Positions 35,501 to 44,823 of a DNA stretch of 44,823 nucleotides are shown piece after piece. Both the position numbers and the translations under genes were made by a program. Every line of letters starts with the position of its first letter. The stretch's first letter is position 1. The notes beneath the pieces were generated by a model. The model was not told the DNA's origin, did no database searches, and saw only the letters and a program-made list of their open reading frames with translations. Origin of the DNA: Chromera velia (Eukaryota; Sar; Chromeraceae); the NCBI GenBank assembly GCA_018398765.1, contig JAHBMJ010000579.1, forward strand, positions 1 to 44,823, read 5' to 3'.

Positions 35501-35728
35501 GAACCTGCCTACCAGTGCAGTGGCCGCCAGCACTGGCTCTGTGAGACAGATGGAGAAGAACTGAAGTATATCATTAAATATGTCCGCAATTTGAACAAGG
35601 AGCTGGAGGCCGAACTCCTTCAAGAACTGGGGGAGAGAGAATCTACCCTTGTAGATGATCTGCTCCTCCTCTTCCCCTTGTGGAGATGCGAATCTTCCTC
35701 TTCCCCCTCCCCGTTCTGTCCTGCTCAT
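32545..35728 (-). pseudogene. Multipass membrane protein with C-terminal LRR, broken by in-frame stops
   Basis: Two exons on the minus strand, 35728-34715 and 34215-32545, join in phase (DFLQ then TGISKY) across a 499-bp intron holding GA and GGCA microsatellites. Exon 1 and early exon 2 have several hydrophobic spans (GAFLLCVMILCSFLSI, FALMLLGFIYMLL, FLPVVFTAYLM, NVLFCFFLLEDVPSVIFNLL) plus an acidic loop. LRRs follow, for example LQSLDLPFNEMGDEGV and LECLDLENNRIGDQGA. The frame is interrupted by TAA (35369-35371), TGA (33595-33597), TAG (33181-33183) and TAA (32797-32799), without frameshift, and ends at TGA 32545-32547. An extra hydrophobic segment at 35870-35730 lies in another frame, suggesting an indel in a G-run or a missed small intron. 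Likely a recently decayed or specially decoded receptor-like gene. Confidence 0.7.
34500..34545. repeat. (GGCA)n/(GGCG)n microsatellite
   Basis: ggca and ggcg tetranucleotides in the intron of the membrane-LRR gene. Confidence 0.85.
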
Positions 35729-35870
35729 CTAGAATGAGAACAAAGGAAATGAATATAGCGACACCGACCGACCAAATTGTCAGTACATGGAGAATTGGAA
35801 GATTTAGAAGGATAAGGGCCCCCGTTACTTGGATTTCTGACTCCGCGGAATCTGTAAGACTCTGCTGCAT

Positions 35871-37266
35871 AAGTGTTTCATGGTGTTTCTGCTTTTAATA
35901 TATATATATATGCGAGTAAAGGAGAAGGATTCTGATCAGAAGGAATATGAAGGAATTAAAGAGAAAAATGCCGGGCGTATGCGTATATCATACAACACGA
36001 GAGTGCGCGGCCATGCGCGGCCATTGCGCAAGTGCTATGGCCCCCGAGCTACGGTATCTGTAGCCCAAACTGAAAGGTAAAGTTTAAGGGTGAGCCTGAC
36101 CCGAATTTCACGCACTCATACTTCCCCACATTTTGGGTCTGGGGGCTCGTACAAAATACCTTATGCAACGGCGTTGCATATGAGGGCTGGAGGGGGGGGG
36201 GGTCTTATGCAGAGGTAGTCCCTCTAGATGCCGCCGCATTCTAGCATCTATTACATACGCGCCGCCGCCTTATGCAACCAGCAAATTAATGGCTTTGGGG
36301 GGGGGGGGTTATGTAATGCCATTGCATAAAGTATTTTGTACGAGTCCCCTCTCAAACGCCTTTCAGGACCGGGCAGTAAAAATTTTGTGCATGCACGATT
36401 GAATTCGACCGCATCATGGCCACATCATTGCATGTCTTGTCTTAGACTGGCATAGACTATGCGACAGCCTTGTCAGACTCTGTAATGTGGGTGAGCGGAT
36501 GAGAAAAATCTTGAACTTAATGATGGATGTGGGCGTAAGAGTGGGTGAAAACACTACTCTTCGAACGCCATCTCCCTAGGCCGTCTCCGCGCGTCTCAAT
36601 CTGTCAGTTGCGAGTTTTATATTGTTTCCGGACCAAACAGATCTGGTCTTTCGTCAGGTCTCCACCTGTCCTACCCTAAGGAAAGGCTAGTGGTCAACCT
36701 TGTCCTGTCTTTATATTCTTTCTGTTTATCTGCCTCCATAAATGAAAGGGAGATAGTCAGGGACAGTCAGCTAGCACGCGCATGCGACTCTCTGCCGCGA
36801 GCTGCTAAACGCGGGCGCCTTCAGCTTTCCTCTAGCTCTATTCACCCTCTTTGAGCCTGCCATGCAATACATGTGATTTCCTGTCTGTATTGACATTCGG
36901 CTGTGAACCTTGTATATTTGAGTAAATGAGTGAATGAGTAGGCGTGTTCAGTCTCTGTCCGTCTACATGTTTGTCTTGAAGTGTCTCCAAAAAATCCTGT
37001 CCACGATACTCGTTTCGATGCACGGTGACCTTGTAGACAAACCTTCTGGTATTTATGTGCCTGAATACCAGTCTGTGGCGTGGTTTTATCTTCGTGTGCT
37101 CTGTCTGTCTTTCTCCGTTCCATATTGTTCTGTATCCCTATTTCTCTTTTGACTGACGGGGTGCACGTTGATTGAGTGCAGGAGTGCTGAAACTTTGAGG
37201 AGAAGCACAAGGGTGAAAGACTGACTGACTGACTGACTGACTAACTGACTGACCTGTCTGTCGGGA
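35871..37266. other. Intergenic region with MITE-like repeat
   Basis: No gene is supported. It holds a TA run (35899-35911), the inverted-repeat element 36141-36349, G-runs, and gact repeats at 37219-37254 just before the Gag remnant. Confidence 0.5.
36141..36349. mobile_element. MITE-like element, about 209 bp
   Basis: The ends are inverted copies: ggctcgtacaaaatacctta on the left and the complement of taaagtattttgtacgagtc on the right. A possible 3-bp duplication TCT flanks it. The interior has ttatgcaa palindromes and two G-runs, and no coding frame. Confidence 0.6.
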
Positions 37267-37288
37267 CTAGGTGTGGGGCTCTTTCTCC

Positions 37289-37329
<41 letters not shown>

Positions 37330-37777
37330 ATGCTGGGGGCCCCTATGGGAGAAGCCACGGTATCTGGGAGGGATAGGGGAGAGGCCTCTGCGCTGCCTCT
37401 CACAGTTATGTGCGAAGTGCCCGTACTCCTGACAGTAGTAGCACCGGGGATTCTGGGGATCCCCGTGTGGCCCCCAAGGTCCTCTGCTCTAGCTGCGAAG
37501 GGCGGGTCTTATAGACTGGGGTCCTTAGCGAATCAACCAAGGGAGGAACAGGGGAATCGTCTTCATCTTCTTACTTCTGCTGGGGAGCTTGGCGGGGAAG
37601 CGTCAACGTGGCAGGGGGGAGGGTTGCCTTGGCAGGCTTGGCTTCTTCTTGCTTAGGCTGCTGGGCCTTGAGGATAAGATCCAGCTTCTTATCGAGGGCG
37701 GTGAACTTGGTCTCAAACTCCTCTCACATCGACTTGAGGATAGCCTCCTTCATCTCTGTTGTAGCTCGAGTTTCCAT
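37267..37777 (-). pseudogene. Retrotransposon Gag remnant with CCHC zinc knuckle
   Basis: On the minus strand a start at 37777 opens a coiled, Lys/Gln-rich segment (FTALDKKLDLILKAQQPKQE), interrupted by TGA and TAA in frame and then a 1-nt shift. Next comes a zinc knuckle, CYYCQEYGHFAHNC, spaced C-x2-C-x4-H-x4-C at 37443-37402. An Arg-rich and proline-containing tail runs into poly-Ala encoded by a (CAG)n tract, ending at TAG 37267-37269. The knuckle spacing is that of LTR-retrotransposon nucleocapsid domains. No protease or polymerase follows. This is a fragment. Confidence 0.6.
37290..37329. repeat. (CTG)n trinucleotide repeat
   Basis: About 13 ctg triplets, read as poly-Ala in the frame of the minus-strand zinc-knuckle remnant. 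Confidence 0.9.
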
Positions 37778-38176
37778 CGTTGTAGTGGCGATCGCGGAAG
37801 CTGACACACTGACTGATAAAGTCTAGGGGTTGATAATAATATTCATGTAATAGATCTTACGGTAATTCAAGTTCAGGGAGAAAGGGAATCGATGCAACAC
37901 TGCAAACTAGATACACGGTAGGACGGATCTCGCCGTTTCATGCATATGGCACAACACCACAAAAATCAGAACAACACATATGAATATGCCCCACAAACAG
38001 GGCTTGCATGGACTAATGCGCAAGCGGCCCTGGAAAGGCACTAACGAATAACCACGCATTCGACAGCTTAACAGATTCGTATGGATTAATTCTTAAAAGA
38101 GAACTAAAGAGAACGCCGCTTTCGCGGATGAACTTGAAAGTTTCTGTTTCAAGTGACTTGTAGTTTCATAGACGTA

Positions 38177-38740
38177 CCTAAGTGGTGTGCTCACCGGCTT
38201 TCACCCTAATTCATTCATTCATTCATGCTAGTTACAGGTAGTATTGATTTAATTTTATGAATTAAATAGAAAAACATTGTCTTGCGTGTAAAATACAAGC
38301 TAAGGCCTTAGGCGTGATCCCAATATATTTATTTATATTAAAGTGACAATGATTTCACTTTAAATAAATAATTTAAAACATTAAAGCACTTAAAAAAGAA
38401 AAGTTGGAACTAAAACTGAAAGAAAACAAGACTCTTCTAACGTTCTTTCAACTTCTTTACAACGTACTAGTTTTAAAGTGTTTAAAGAGAAAATTTTAAA
38501 GTTTACAGTTAAAATGGGGGTGTCATCACTTTAATTATTTTAAAATTTTATAAAAAATTTAAAACTATTGCAATCACGCCTAGCTAAGGCCATACTTCAG
38601 AACTAGCTTCAGAACAATTTTAAAAGTTATATTTCCCTACATATATTTGGATGCATTTGCCTTAAATCTATGACCAATAAAAGGTCCAAAGTTTAGCTAA
38701 ATGAATTGAGGCGGTTAAAGCCGGTGAGCTACCACTTAGG
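38177..38740. mobile_element. AT-rich MITE, 564 bp, with about 28-bp terminal inverted repeats
   Basis: The left end 38177-38205 (cctaagtggtgtgctcaccg and onward) and the right end 38713-38740 are inverted copies with a few mismatches. The interior is AT-rich and non-coding. A further copy of one end occurs at 19120-19147, so this is a family. Confidence 0.65.
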
Positions 38741-39502
38741 CTCTGGCCAACCACGGAGCGTGACATGCATTGTCTGTTTGTGAAGCGGTGAACACTTTGG
38801 CTGAACACTTTCGCTAAACCTCTCCCGCCCAGACGAGCGTCGAGCGCTATATGTATCTGGGGGTATACCAGTACTGCAAGCCCCAAAACATGCAGTCAGT
38901 AGTGCAGATGCAACAGCTTGCAGACTTGTGCGAAAACGTCTCGACCATTGACCATCTTTTAAGACTTAACGCAGGGGCCAGCCTTTTCCTTGCCTCCTCT
39001 GTGTTCAGTTCCTTCATTCTCTTTCTCCCTCTGTCCCGTCCTTCTCGCTTCGAGAAGAAGGAGGTAGGGCTGACACTTTGTCACCAGTACCACAATTTTA
39101 TCCAACCTCGCTCCCATTTAAATAGAATCCAAGCGCAACCCTGCCCCAAACTGGCGGCTTTGGCCATTGAGCCGAAGCGAAGCAACCGGCCGGCACCACA
39201 CTCACAAGAACCCGGTACCCCAGAACATAACAACACCACAGAAGAACGACGGCTGCATGAAAACGTTTTACGAGATGAACCGACGACCTCACAACCCCCC
39301 AAATGATCCCTTTCCCCCCAACCCCCCTCTCTACTCCTTTGTCTCTGACTTCCTTCCTTCCTTCCTTCTTTCTTTTCACATTTCTTTTTTTCCGCCCCCC
39401 TTCCTTTTTTCTTCCATTCCTCCCTCATACTTCTCTTTGACTATGGTCCCTCAGCTAATTGGTCCAGCTGCCCTCTCATCGGTCTGACACCAGGCAGGTT
39501 AC
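38741..39502. other. No gene recognised
   Basis: An open frame of 151 codons on the plus strand (38851-39306) has no recognisable motif and is not supported as a gene. The stretch 39300-39430 is C/T-rich. It may contain the 3' untranslated region of the sulfotransferase gene. Confidence 0.4.
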
Positions 39503-41776
39503 TTAAGTGTCCCTGAGGTCCTCTGGAAAACGCTCCAGATATTTACTGAAGCGCTGCCGAAGAGATTGGGGGTCCGTGAGGCCCTCCACTGGCTTCAGAT
39601 CTCGCGCCTTCCTCATCTTCCTGGACGCAAACTCAGACAGAGCCTCCACGTGGCCCTCCTCTATCTCACCGCCTATCGAGGAAAGGAGACGGGAGATGGC
39701 CCCAACCGGATCTGTCCGGAGATCCTCCGAGTTGACATCCACAAAATGCACTCTCTTCTCATCCTCTGCCTCCAAACGAGCTCTGAATTCCAATCTCTGC
39801 TCCAGTCCCACCGCCATGATCTCGACAGCTGCTCTCTGTACCTCCTTGCTGTCGTAGCGAGTGACCCAAGAGGTCAGAGCCTCTGAGAGATCCCGATGAA
39901 CGACCACGACCACAGCGCCCGGGTAGACATCCGCAATCCTCTCAAGGCTTCCGTAATGAATGGGATCCTTGAACACCCAACCGCGACGGGGGGGGGAGGT
40001 TTGGAACTCAAGCAGACGGGCAGCGAGCTTATGGAGCTCGTAGGTGTCGTTGAACTTTTCCGCTTCGTACGTTCGTGCCTTGTACCAAGTGACCGCTGCC
40101 TGCAAAGCCGGGTCCTCCTCGAAACCTTTGAAAGAGGAATCCGCTGCGAGGGCCTGGACTTGTGGCCACATCCCACCTGCTCGGAGAATCTGCACACACT
40201 CCGCTGGGTGGAGCGGCTGTAGGTCCGCGAACCTGGGGTCTCCAACTATGCCGGGCTTGTCGCGCTTGTAGCGCTCGATGCGCTCGGACAGCGAGAGATG
40301 GCCTGAAGAAAAAGCAGACACCTCACAGAAACAAGACATACACCCAGATACCGGGACATAGAGTAAGGGAGGGAGAGAGAATTAGATTGACCTGGCAAGC
40401 GTCAGAAATACAGGAGGAAGGGGAGGAATTGAAGGTGGATGCGATCACCCGATCAAATGCACGGAACTTCAAGGAATCAAACGTCAGAATCTTTCAACAA
40501 CTGCAGGCACCGGAGTCTCTCTCTCTTTCTCTGTCTCTCTCTCTCACAGAAACTCACACGCACCAGACAATCACAGAGGGCGGGAGGGGAGACAGACACA
40601 TTGAAAGACTCAAAGAGAGGGCGGGCGGACGGCAAGCAGTTATAGAGGCAGACAGAATCGGGATTGTGATCGTGGAGACACTGGAAAACTCCCAGTCACA
40701 CCCCGCCCACTAACTACAGGCCCACCTGCAGGAAAAGAGAACTCCCAGTTCAACGGGGTGCGAAATCCCGGGCCGGCAGCCAGCAGATTCTGGAGGAGCG
40801 ACGTGCCTGCCGGAGAACAAGAAGGAACGAGCAAATACATGAGAAGGAAACTTAGAGCTTCAACAAGAATATCGTTTTTGCACTTTCGTTCAACTGGGCT
40901 TTTCGAGACTTTCTGTGAAGAGTCACAGTGCAGAAAGGAGGCAGCCACTCTTCCGCATAACACGCTACCCCTCTCGCTCTCTCTCCCTCGATCCAGCTTT
41001 GCATCTGCCCCCCCGACCCTACTCTTGACAGCCGGGAGACGTGACGCACCTGATCTGGGCACTCCAGTGATGAACATTGGGGGCAACTCTCCCGACAGGC
41101 GGACCTCCTCGGATACCCTCCTTTTCTCTATGGGGAGATCCCGAACCAACGCCTCGTGGTAGACAAGGAAAGCCTCGATCAACCGTTGAAAAAACCAATA
41201 CCCAAAGCTTTCCTGTGCACCCATGGCCACTGGGCTGAGCATGCTGTTGAAGTCGAGACCCGCGTAGAGATCGAAGAGACGATCCATCACTGGGGTATAC
41301 AGGAAGGCAGATTGCGGTCCGATGTCCGAAGCGAAACACCTCCGCAAATGGCCCAAGACCACACATCGATGACGCTCAGACAGTTTATCGCTGTGATTGT
41401 TGTATGTGAACCCAAACTTGGCGACCAGACTAGTGCCGCGAGACAGCTCTGACAGGAGAGGGGGAAGTACGCTCTGGTGCGCATATTCAGGACGCTGGTG
41501 GTAGCTGCAGCCGCTTGCGTCAGTTTCGTCTGCGTAGCAGAAATGCCGGTCTTCGGAGCCTGCAGCAAGGCAGTTGGACTCCCCACAGAACTGCCTATGG
41601 ACAGGCACCGAATGCTGCTGATGCTCCTCACAGCACCAGTGGACCTTGCCACACTTGGGGCACCCGAATTTTGTCTCCGCCGTCTCCCGACCGCAGTAGC
41701 CGCAGAGCGTTTGTTGCTGAGGGCGGGCAATTTCACACAACAGAACGAACAAAGACCAAACAATTAGAAGATGCAT
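39503..41776 (-). CDS. Secreted-type MYND-like finger fused to a PAPS-dependent sulfotransferase
   Basis: Three minus-strand exons, 41776-41050, 40806-40726 and 40302-39503, join in phase to 535 residues. The start at 41776 begins a signal-peptide-like segment (MHLLIVWSLFVLLCEIA). Residues 25-64 form a MYND-like finger: CGYCG, then CPKCGKVHWCCEEHQQH and HRQFC, with one expected Cys replaced by His. A sulfotransferase domain follows. Its 5'-phosphosulfate loop, ITGVPRSGTSLL, is created exactly at the exon 1/2 junction near residues 236-247. A 3'-phosphate motif is VVVHRDLSEALTSW near residue 405, preceded by WVFKDPIHYG. Such enzymes transfer sulfate from PAPS to sugars, steroids or peptides; the signal peptide suggests the Golgi or secretory lumen. 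The substrate is unknown. Stop TAA is at 39503-39505. Confidence 0.85.
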
Positions 41777-42887
41777 CCGGCCGCCTTGATACTGACACGA
41801 TTTTACGAGCGGTTGCGTCTTGCGAGTAAGCAAGGCACGTGCTGTTCTGTCAGACTGACCGACGGAGACGGAGACGGGAAAATTGAAAGTCAAAAACACC
41901 GTCCAGACTCTCACTGCACTTGGGTCTGGCTCTAGAACAGGTCACACACTGCAAGTACTGAAAGTGAGATGGGGATTGTGGAGGTAGCCCTACAGCCATA
42001 TGGAGCGATTGGCTTTTCTTCAGACTCTAACATTCGCGCTGTCTAGCGTGCTGTGCTTGCAGCGAGTTAATTGAGATTGTGACGGGTACATGCATGCGGC
42101 CCGCCCGGACCGCTAGCTCCCTATAGTCCCGGGCCCGGGCCGCGACGTTGCACCGTTTTTGTTCAAACGTCTCAGAACAAACTATGTTAAACTATGCCAA
42201 ACTATGTCTTACCAAATGCACGAACCTTCGAACTAACCACCAAACGGCGCAAGTTGACGTCCAACACTAGGCCAGTGGACAAGCAGTAGATAGTAGGGGA
42301 ACTATAGGAGAACTTCGGGGATAAATTCTATCCGTCTAGTCTTGCAAGCCTTCAAATACCCTATGGAACCTAGGTTGAGTGAGCGTTTTACATGACATGG
42401 AGTTGTCCTCAAAACCTTGTTAGTGGCTTGGGGTCTGGCATCGCTGGATCTAGGGTTTAACCCTCAATCATTCATTCATTCATCCCATGCTAGTTTAATC
42501 CATAGTAACCCATATAAAAAGAGATAGCAAAAAAACCCTAGTACAGCGGAAATTAGAGGAAATCAATCAGTCAGTCAATCTAAATAAACTAATTAAGATT
42601 ATCAAGTTCTAGTTTCAGATTCGGGTTAGATCGAATTTATATGTTCCAGCCGAAACCGCTGGATTCCCCCAGGGTTCATCATTGTTAGTTTGATATAGTC
42701 TGATATTATGTGATATAGATAAATATATTAAGATTATTTACTTAGGTCGAGACTGTCGACCAAGTGAAACAGAATACGAAGAAACCGACGATATAGAAAA
42801 GTAAGTTCAGGGCTAGGTTCAGAGGTTAGTCTGAAGAATCGATCTCGAACGGTCAAAGAATGAAAAAGAGGAAAGGTGTAGCTAGAG
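41777..42887. other. Intergenic region
   Basis: No gene is visible. It includes a GC palindrome (cgggcccgggcc near 42130-42140), the dispersed repeat 42342-42376 shared with 19733-19778, and attcattcattcat repeats near 42470 that resemble those at 38210. Confidence 0.5.
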
Positions 42888-42914
42888 GTGAAGAAGGAGA
42901 GGACAGAGAGAAAG

Positions 42915-43456
42915 ATGGGCGGTGCCAGTGCAATCGAGGACATCGAATCTGCAGAGCACATCAGAGAACTGCATGGCGAGTGCGTGGAAGTCGCTTCGCT
43001 TTCCTCTTCCCCACATGCGCTGATCTCGGTATTTTTTCATGCCAATTTTCTCTCTTTTGTGGACTTTCCGCGAAGCTATAATAAAAGAAAGAGAAGAGAA
43101 GAGGGCAGGTTTCTGTCTCCGTCTCTTTGTTTCCAAAAGAATCAGAAATCTGCAGGAAGCGCCAACCCAACTCTTTATTTCTGCTGTTTGTCTCACCCAA
43201 CAAAGAGACAGAACGAGAAGGAAGGCAGGGCGATCACGAAGAAAGAAAGCAAAGCTTCCGTTCCTCTCCTCCTTGATGGCAACCTCCCCAATTCGCCCCC
43301 AGTCTTCGCCACCTCAGCTGAACAAAACACTGAGGATATTCGGGTGTCATCTCCTCCTTTCTCTTTCCTGCATGTCAGCTGTCCACCTCTGTGTCTCTCC
43401 ATCTCTCTCCCTCCCTGTAGATGAACTCGTCAGCTCAGCTCAGCAGTACACAGTAG
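42915..43456 (+). CDS. Possible small two-exon gene (low confidence)
   Basis: An ATG in good context at 42915 opens MGGASAIEDIESAEHIREL and runs 38 codons to a GT at about 43029. A possible second exon after ctccctgtag (43421) would end at TAG near 43454-43456. No domain is recognised, and it overlaps the minus-strand gene at 43440-43586. It could be chance. Confidence 0.2.
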
Positions 43457-43926
43457 CTGGGTGTCTTTCTCTGAGGTACTGCCTGTAGACAGTGTAGGCC
43501 ACCAGGACACCCGCAACAGAGGCGAAGGGGAAGAACCGAGCCTTCTTGCGAGCCTCCTGCTCGTCAGGACTGTAGGGGGCGTACACCTGCAACCCAGCAA
43601 GCAAGCAACAAAACAATTAATTGATTCGTGTGTTCGAGATGAGGACGGTTGGCAGGTTCCGATGGAGACCCGGGAATGTTGCCCTCACTTTCCATAGATG
43701 AACAACCAGATGCACACGCATCCTTTAAATTTACACAGAACCTTTCCTTCGACCTACCCCTTCACTCTTATATATCTCTTCTGAACCCCCCTCAAAAAGG
43801 CAAACCAGATCAGCTGAGCATTCCAAAGAACACTGTGGAGACAGAAGGAAGAGAAGGACTGAACGCGAAAACAACGTAAACAGAGCCTCGACAAACGTAC
43901 AAGCATCTTTTGGATGAGACTCTCTC

Positions 43927-44000
<74 letters not shown>

Positions 44001-44205
44001 CCGTTGAAAATCTTTTCACTCAGTTCTGCGGCCTCGCTCTGAGGTTCTGGTCGTTTGGCTCAGTCTTCCTGTGCCCATTGTTACTCCTTCATTCTTTTCC
44101 TGCTCCTTTCACGCGCTTCTTCACCTCCTATGTGCCACCTTCCTCCTCACTCAGGAACTGCTGAGAGAATAGACTCTCAACCTGCTCTCCCCCAAGACTC
44201 AACAT
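43440..44205 (-). CDS. Small single-span membrane protein, 56 residues (inferred two exons)
   Basis: The exon 43586-43440 follows an acceptor (gggttgcag) and reads VYAPYSPDEQEARKKARFF, then a hydrophobic span FASVAGVLVAYTVY and a basic tail ending TVYC before TGA. It has no internal ATG, so it is easily missed. The nearest in-phase upstream exon with a start is 44205-44182 (MLSLGGEQ) with a GT donor, leaving a 595-bp intron that contains a CT microsatellite. The family is not recognised. Small one-span proteins of this layout are common among organelle-membrane accessory subunits, but that is only an analogy. Confidence 0.4.
43919..43996. repeat. (CT)n microsatellite
   Basis: About 75 bp of almost pure ct with a few ccc interruptions, inside the inferred intron of the small minus-strand gene. 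Confidence 0.9.
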
Positions 44206-44454
44206 GACAGGGCTCGCTCCACATGTATGTCTACAACTATTCCAGCCAGCCGACCGTCGCCGTCCTTCTCTTTCTCTGGCAGTCTTCCTTTCCCTTCTAT
44301 TTACGCCTGTGAAACTAAGTCTGTGCTCATTCGATCGTTTGTTTGTAGATCGTTTCCTCATTCCCTCATTCACCAGAAACAGAAAAAAGGCACCCGGCTT
44401 ATCTCTGCCAGACAAAGAGAGACCTTATCCGATCTCAAGATTCTTTTGCAGAAA

Positions 44455-44599
44455 CGAAAACACACGCGCACACACACCCGCACGCACACACACACGCACA
44501 CACACGCACACACACGCCCACGCACACGGACGCGCATGCACGCACACACACACGCGCACACGGACACACACGCACACGCACACGCACACGCACACACAC

Positions 44600-44633
<34 letters not shown>

Positions 44634-44701
44634 GCGCACACACACGCACACACACGCGCACACACACGCGCACACACACGCGCACACACACGCACACACA
44701 G

Positions 44702-44732
<31 letters not shown>

Positions 44733-44823
44733 CTCTCACATACACACGACAAACAACACACACACAATTACACACACACACACACTCACACACACACACA
44801 CACGCACACACGCACACACGCAC
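44455..44823. repeat. (CA)n microsatellite with CG interruptions
   Basis: At least 369 bp of CA repeats with recurrent cg and gcac variants, running off the window edge. Long Cys/Val frames on the minus strand here are artefacts of the repeat. Confidence 0.95.

Noticed and set aside
16328-35728. A ciliate-like nuclear code in which TAA and TAG mean glutamine
   Set aside because: The intact genes (LRR, Vps50, MYND, sulfotransferase; about 2,800 codons) contain no in-frame TAA or TAG, the sulfotransferase ends at TAA, and TGA also occurs inside broken genes. A general reassignment does not fit.
38851-39306. 151-codon plus-strand open frame
   Set aside because: No domain, no splice context and composition unlike the real genes; not supported.

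Overview
This window reads as a nuclear contig from an intron-rich microbial eukaryote. The coding DNA is about half GC, introns are canonical GT-AG and often hold long microsatellites, and the genes include an expanded leucine-rich-repeat (LRR) family, MYND zinc fingers, a Vps50/syndetin trafficking subunit, kinase-like exons and several transposable elements. The best guess is a chromerid-type alga (Chromera or Vitrella-like alveolate). That is inferred from style and gene content only. Most genes are split into short exons, so single open frames describe them poorly; exon maps here come from joining splice sites in consistent phase.

Layout. 49-2270 (+): 3' end of an LRR protein. 2271-3889: intergenic, with a DNA hairpin and a CpG-rich stretch. 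3890-15639 (+): a 21-exon Vps50/syndetin gene whose exons join in perfect phase to 1341 residues. 16043-19112: a candidate 3.07-kb element with inverted ends, subterminal palindromes and two divergent broken genes. 20263-22979 (-): a degraded protein-kinase-like gene, with an array of repeated exon-like cassettes on its 5' side (23632-25090). 25091-27580: mostly unassigned. 27581-28717 (+): an intact MYND zinc-finger gene. 28718-32248: AT-rich repeats and a short LTR retrotransposon with both LTRs and a 4-bp target duplication. 32545-35728 (-): a multipass-membrane plus LRR gene broken only by in-frame stops. 36141-38740: MITE-like repeats and a Gag zinc-knuckle remnant. 39503-41776 (-): an intact three-exon gene fusing a signal peptide, a MYND-like finger and a PAPS-dependent sulfotransferase. 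43440-44205 (-): a possible small single-span membrane protein. The window ends in a long CA tract.

The most notable cross-window pattern is that several repeat-associated or multicopy genes carry multiple in-frame stops with few frameshifts. Most are TAA or TAG where glutamine fits; some are TGA where arginine fits. Intact neighbours totalling about 2,800 codons have none. This looks like C-to-T decay (5-methylcytosine deamination or a RIP-like process), though suppressed stops in a gene subset cannot be excluded from sequence alone.
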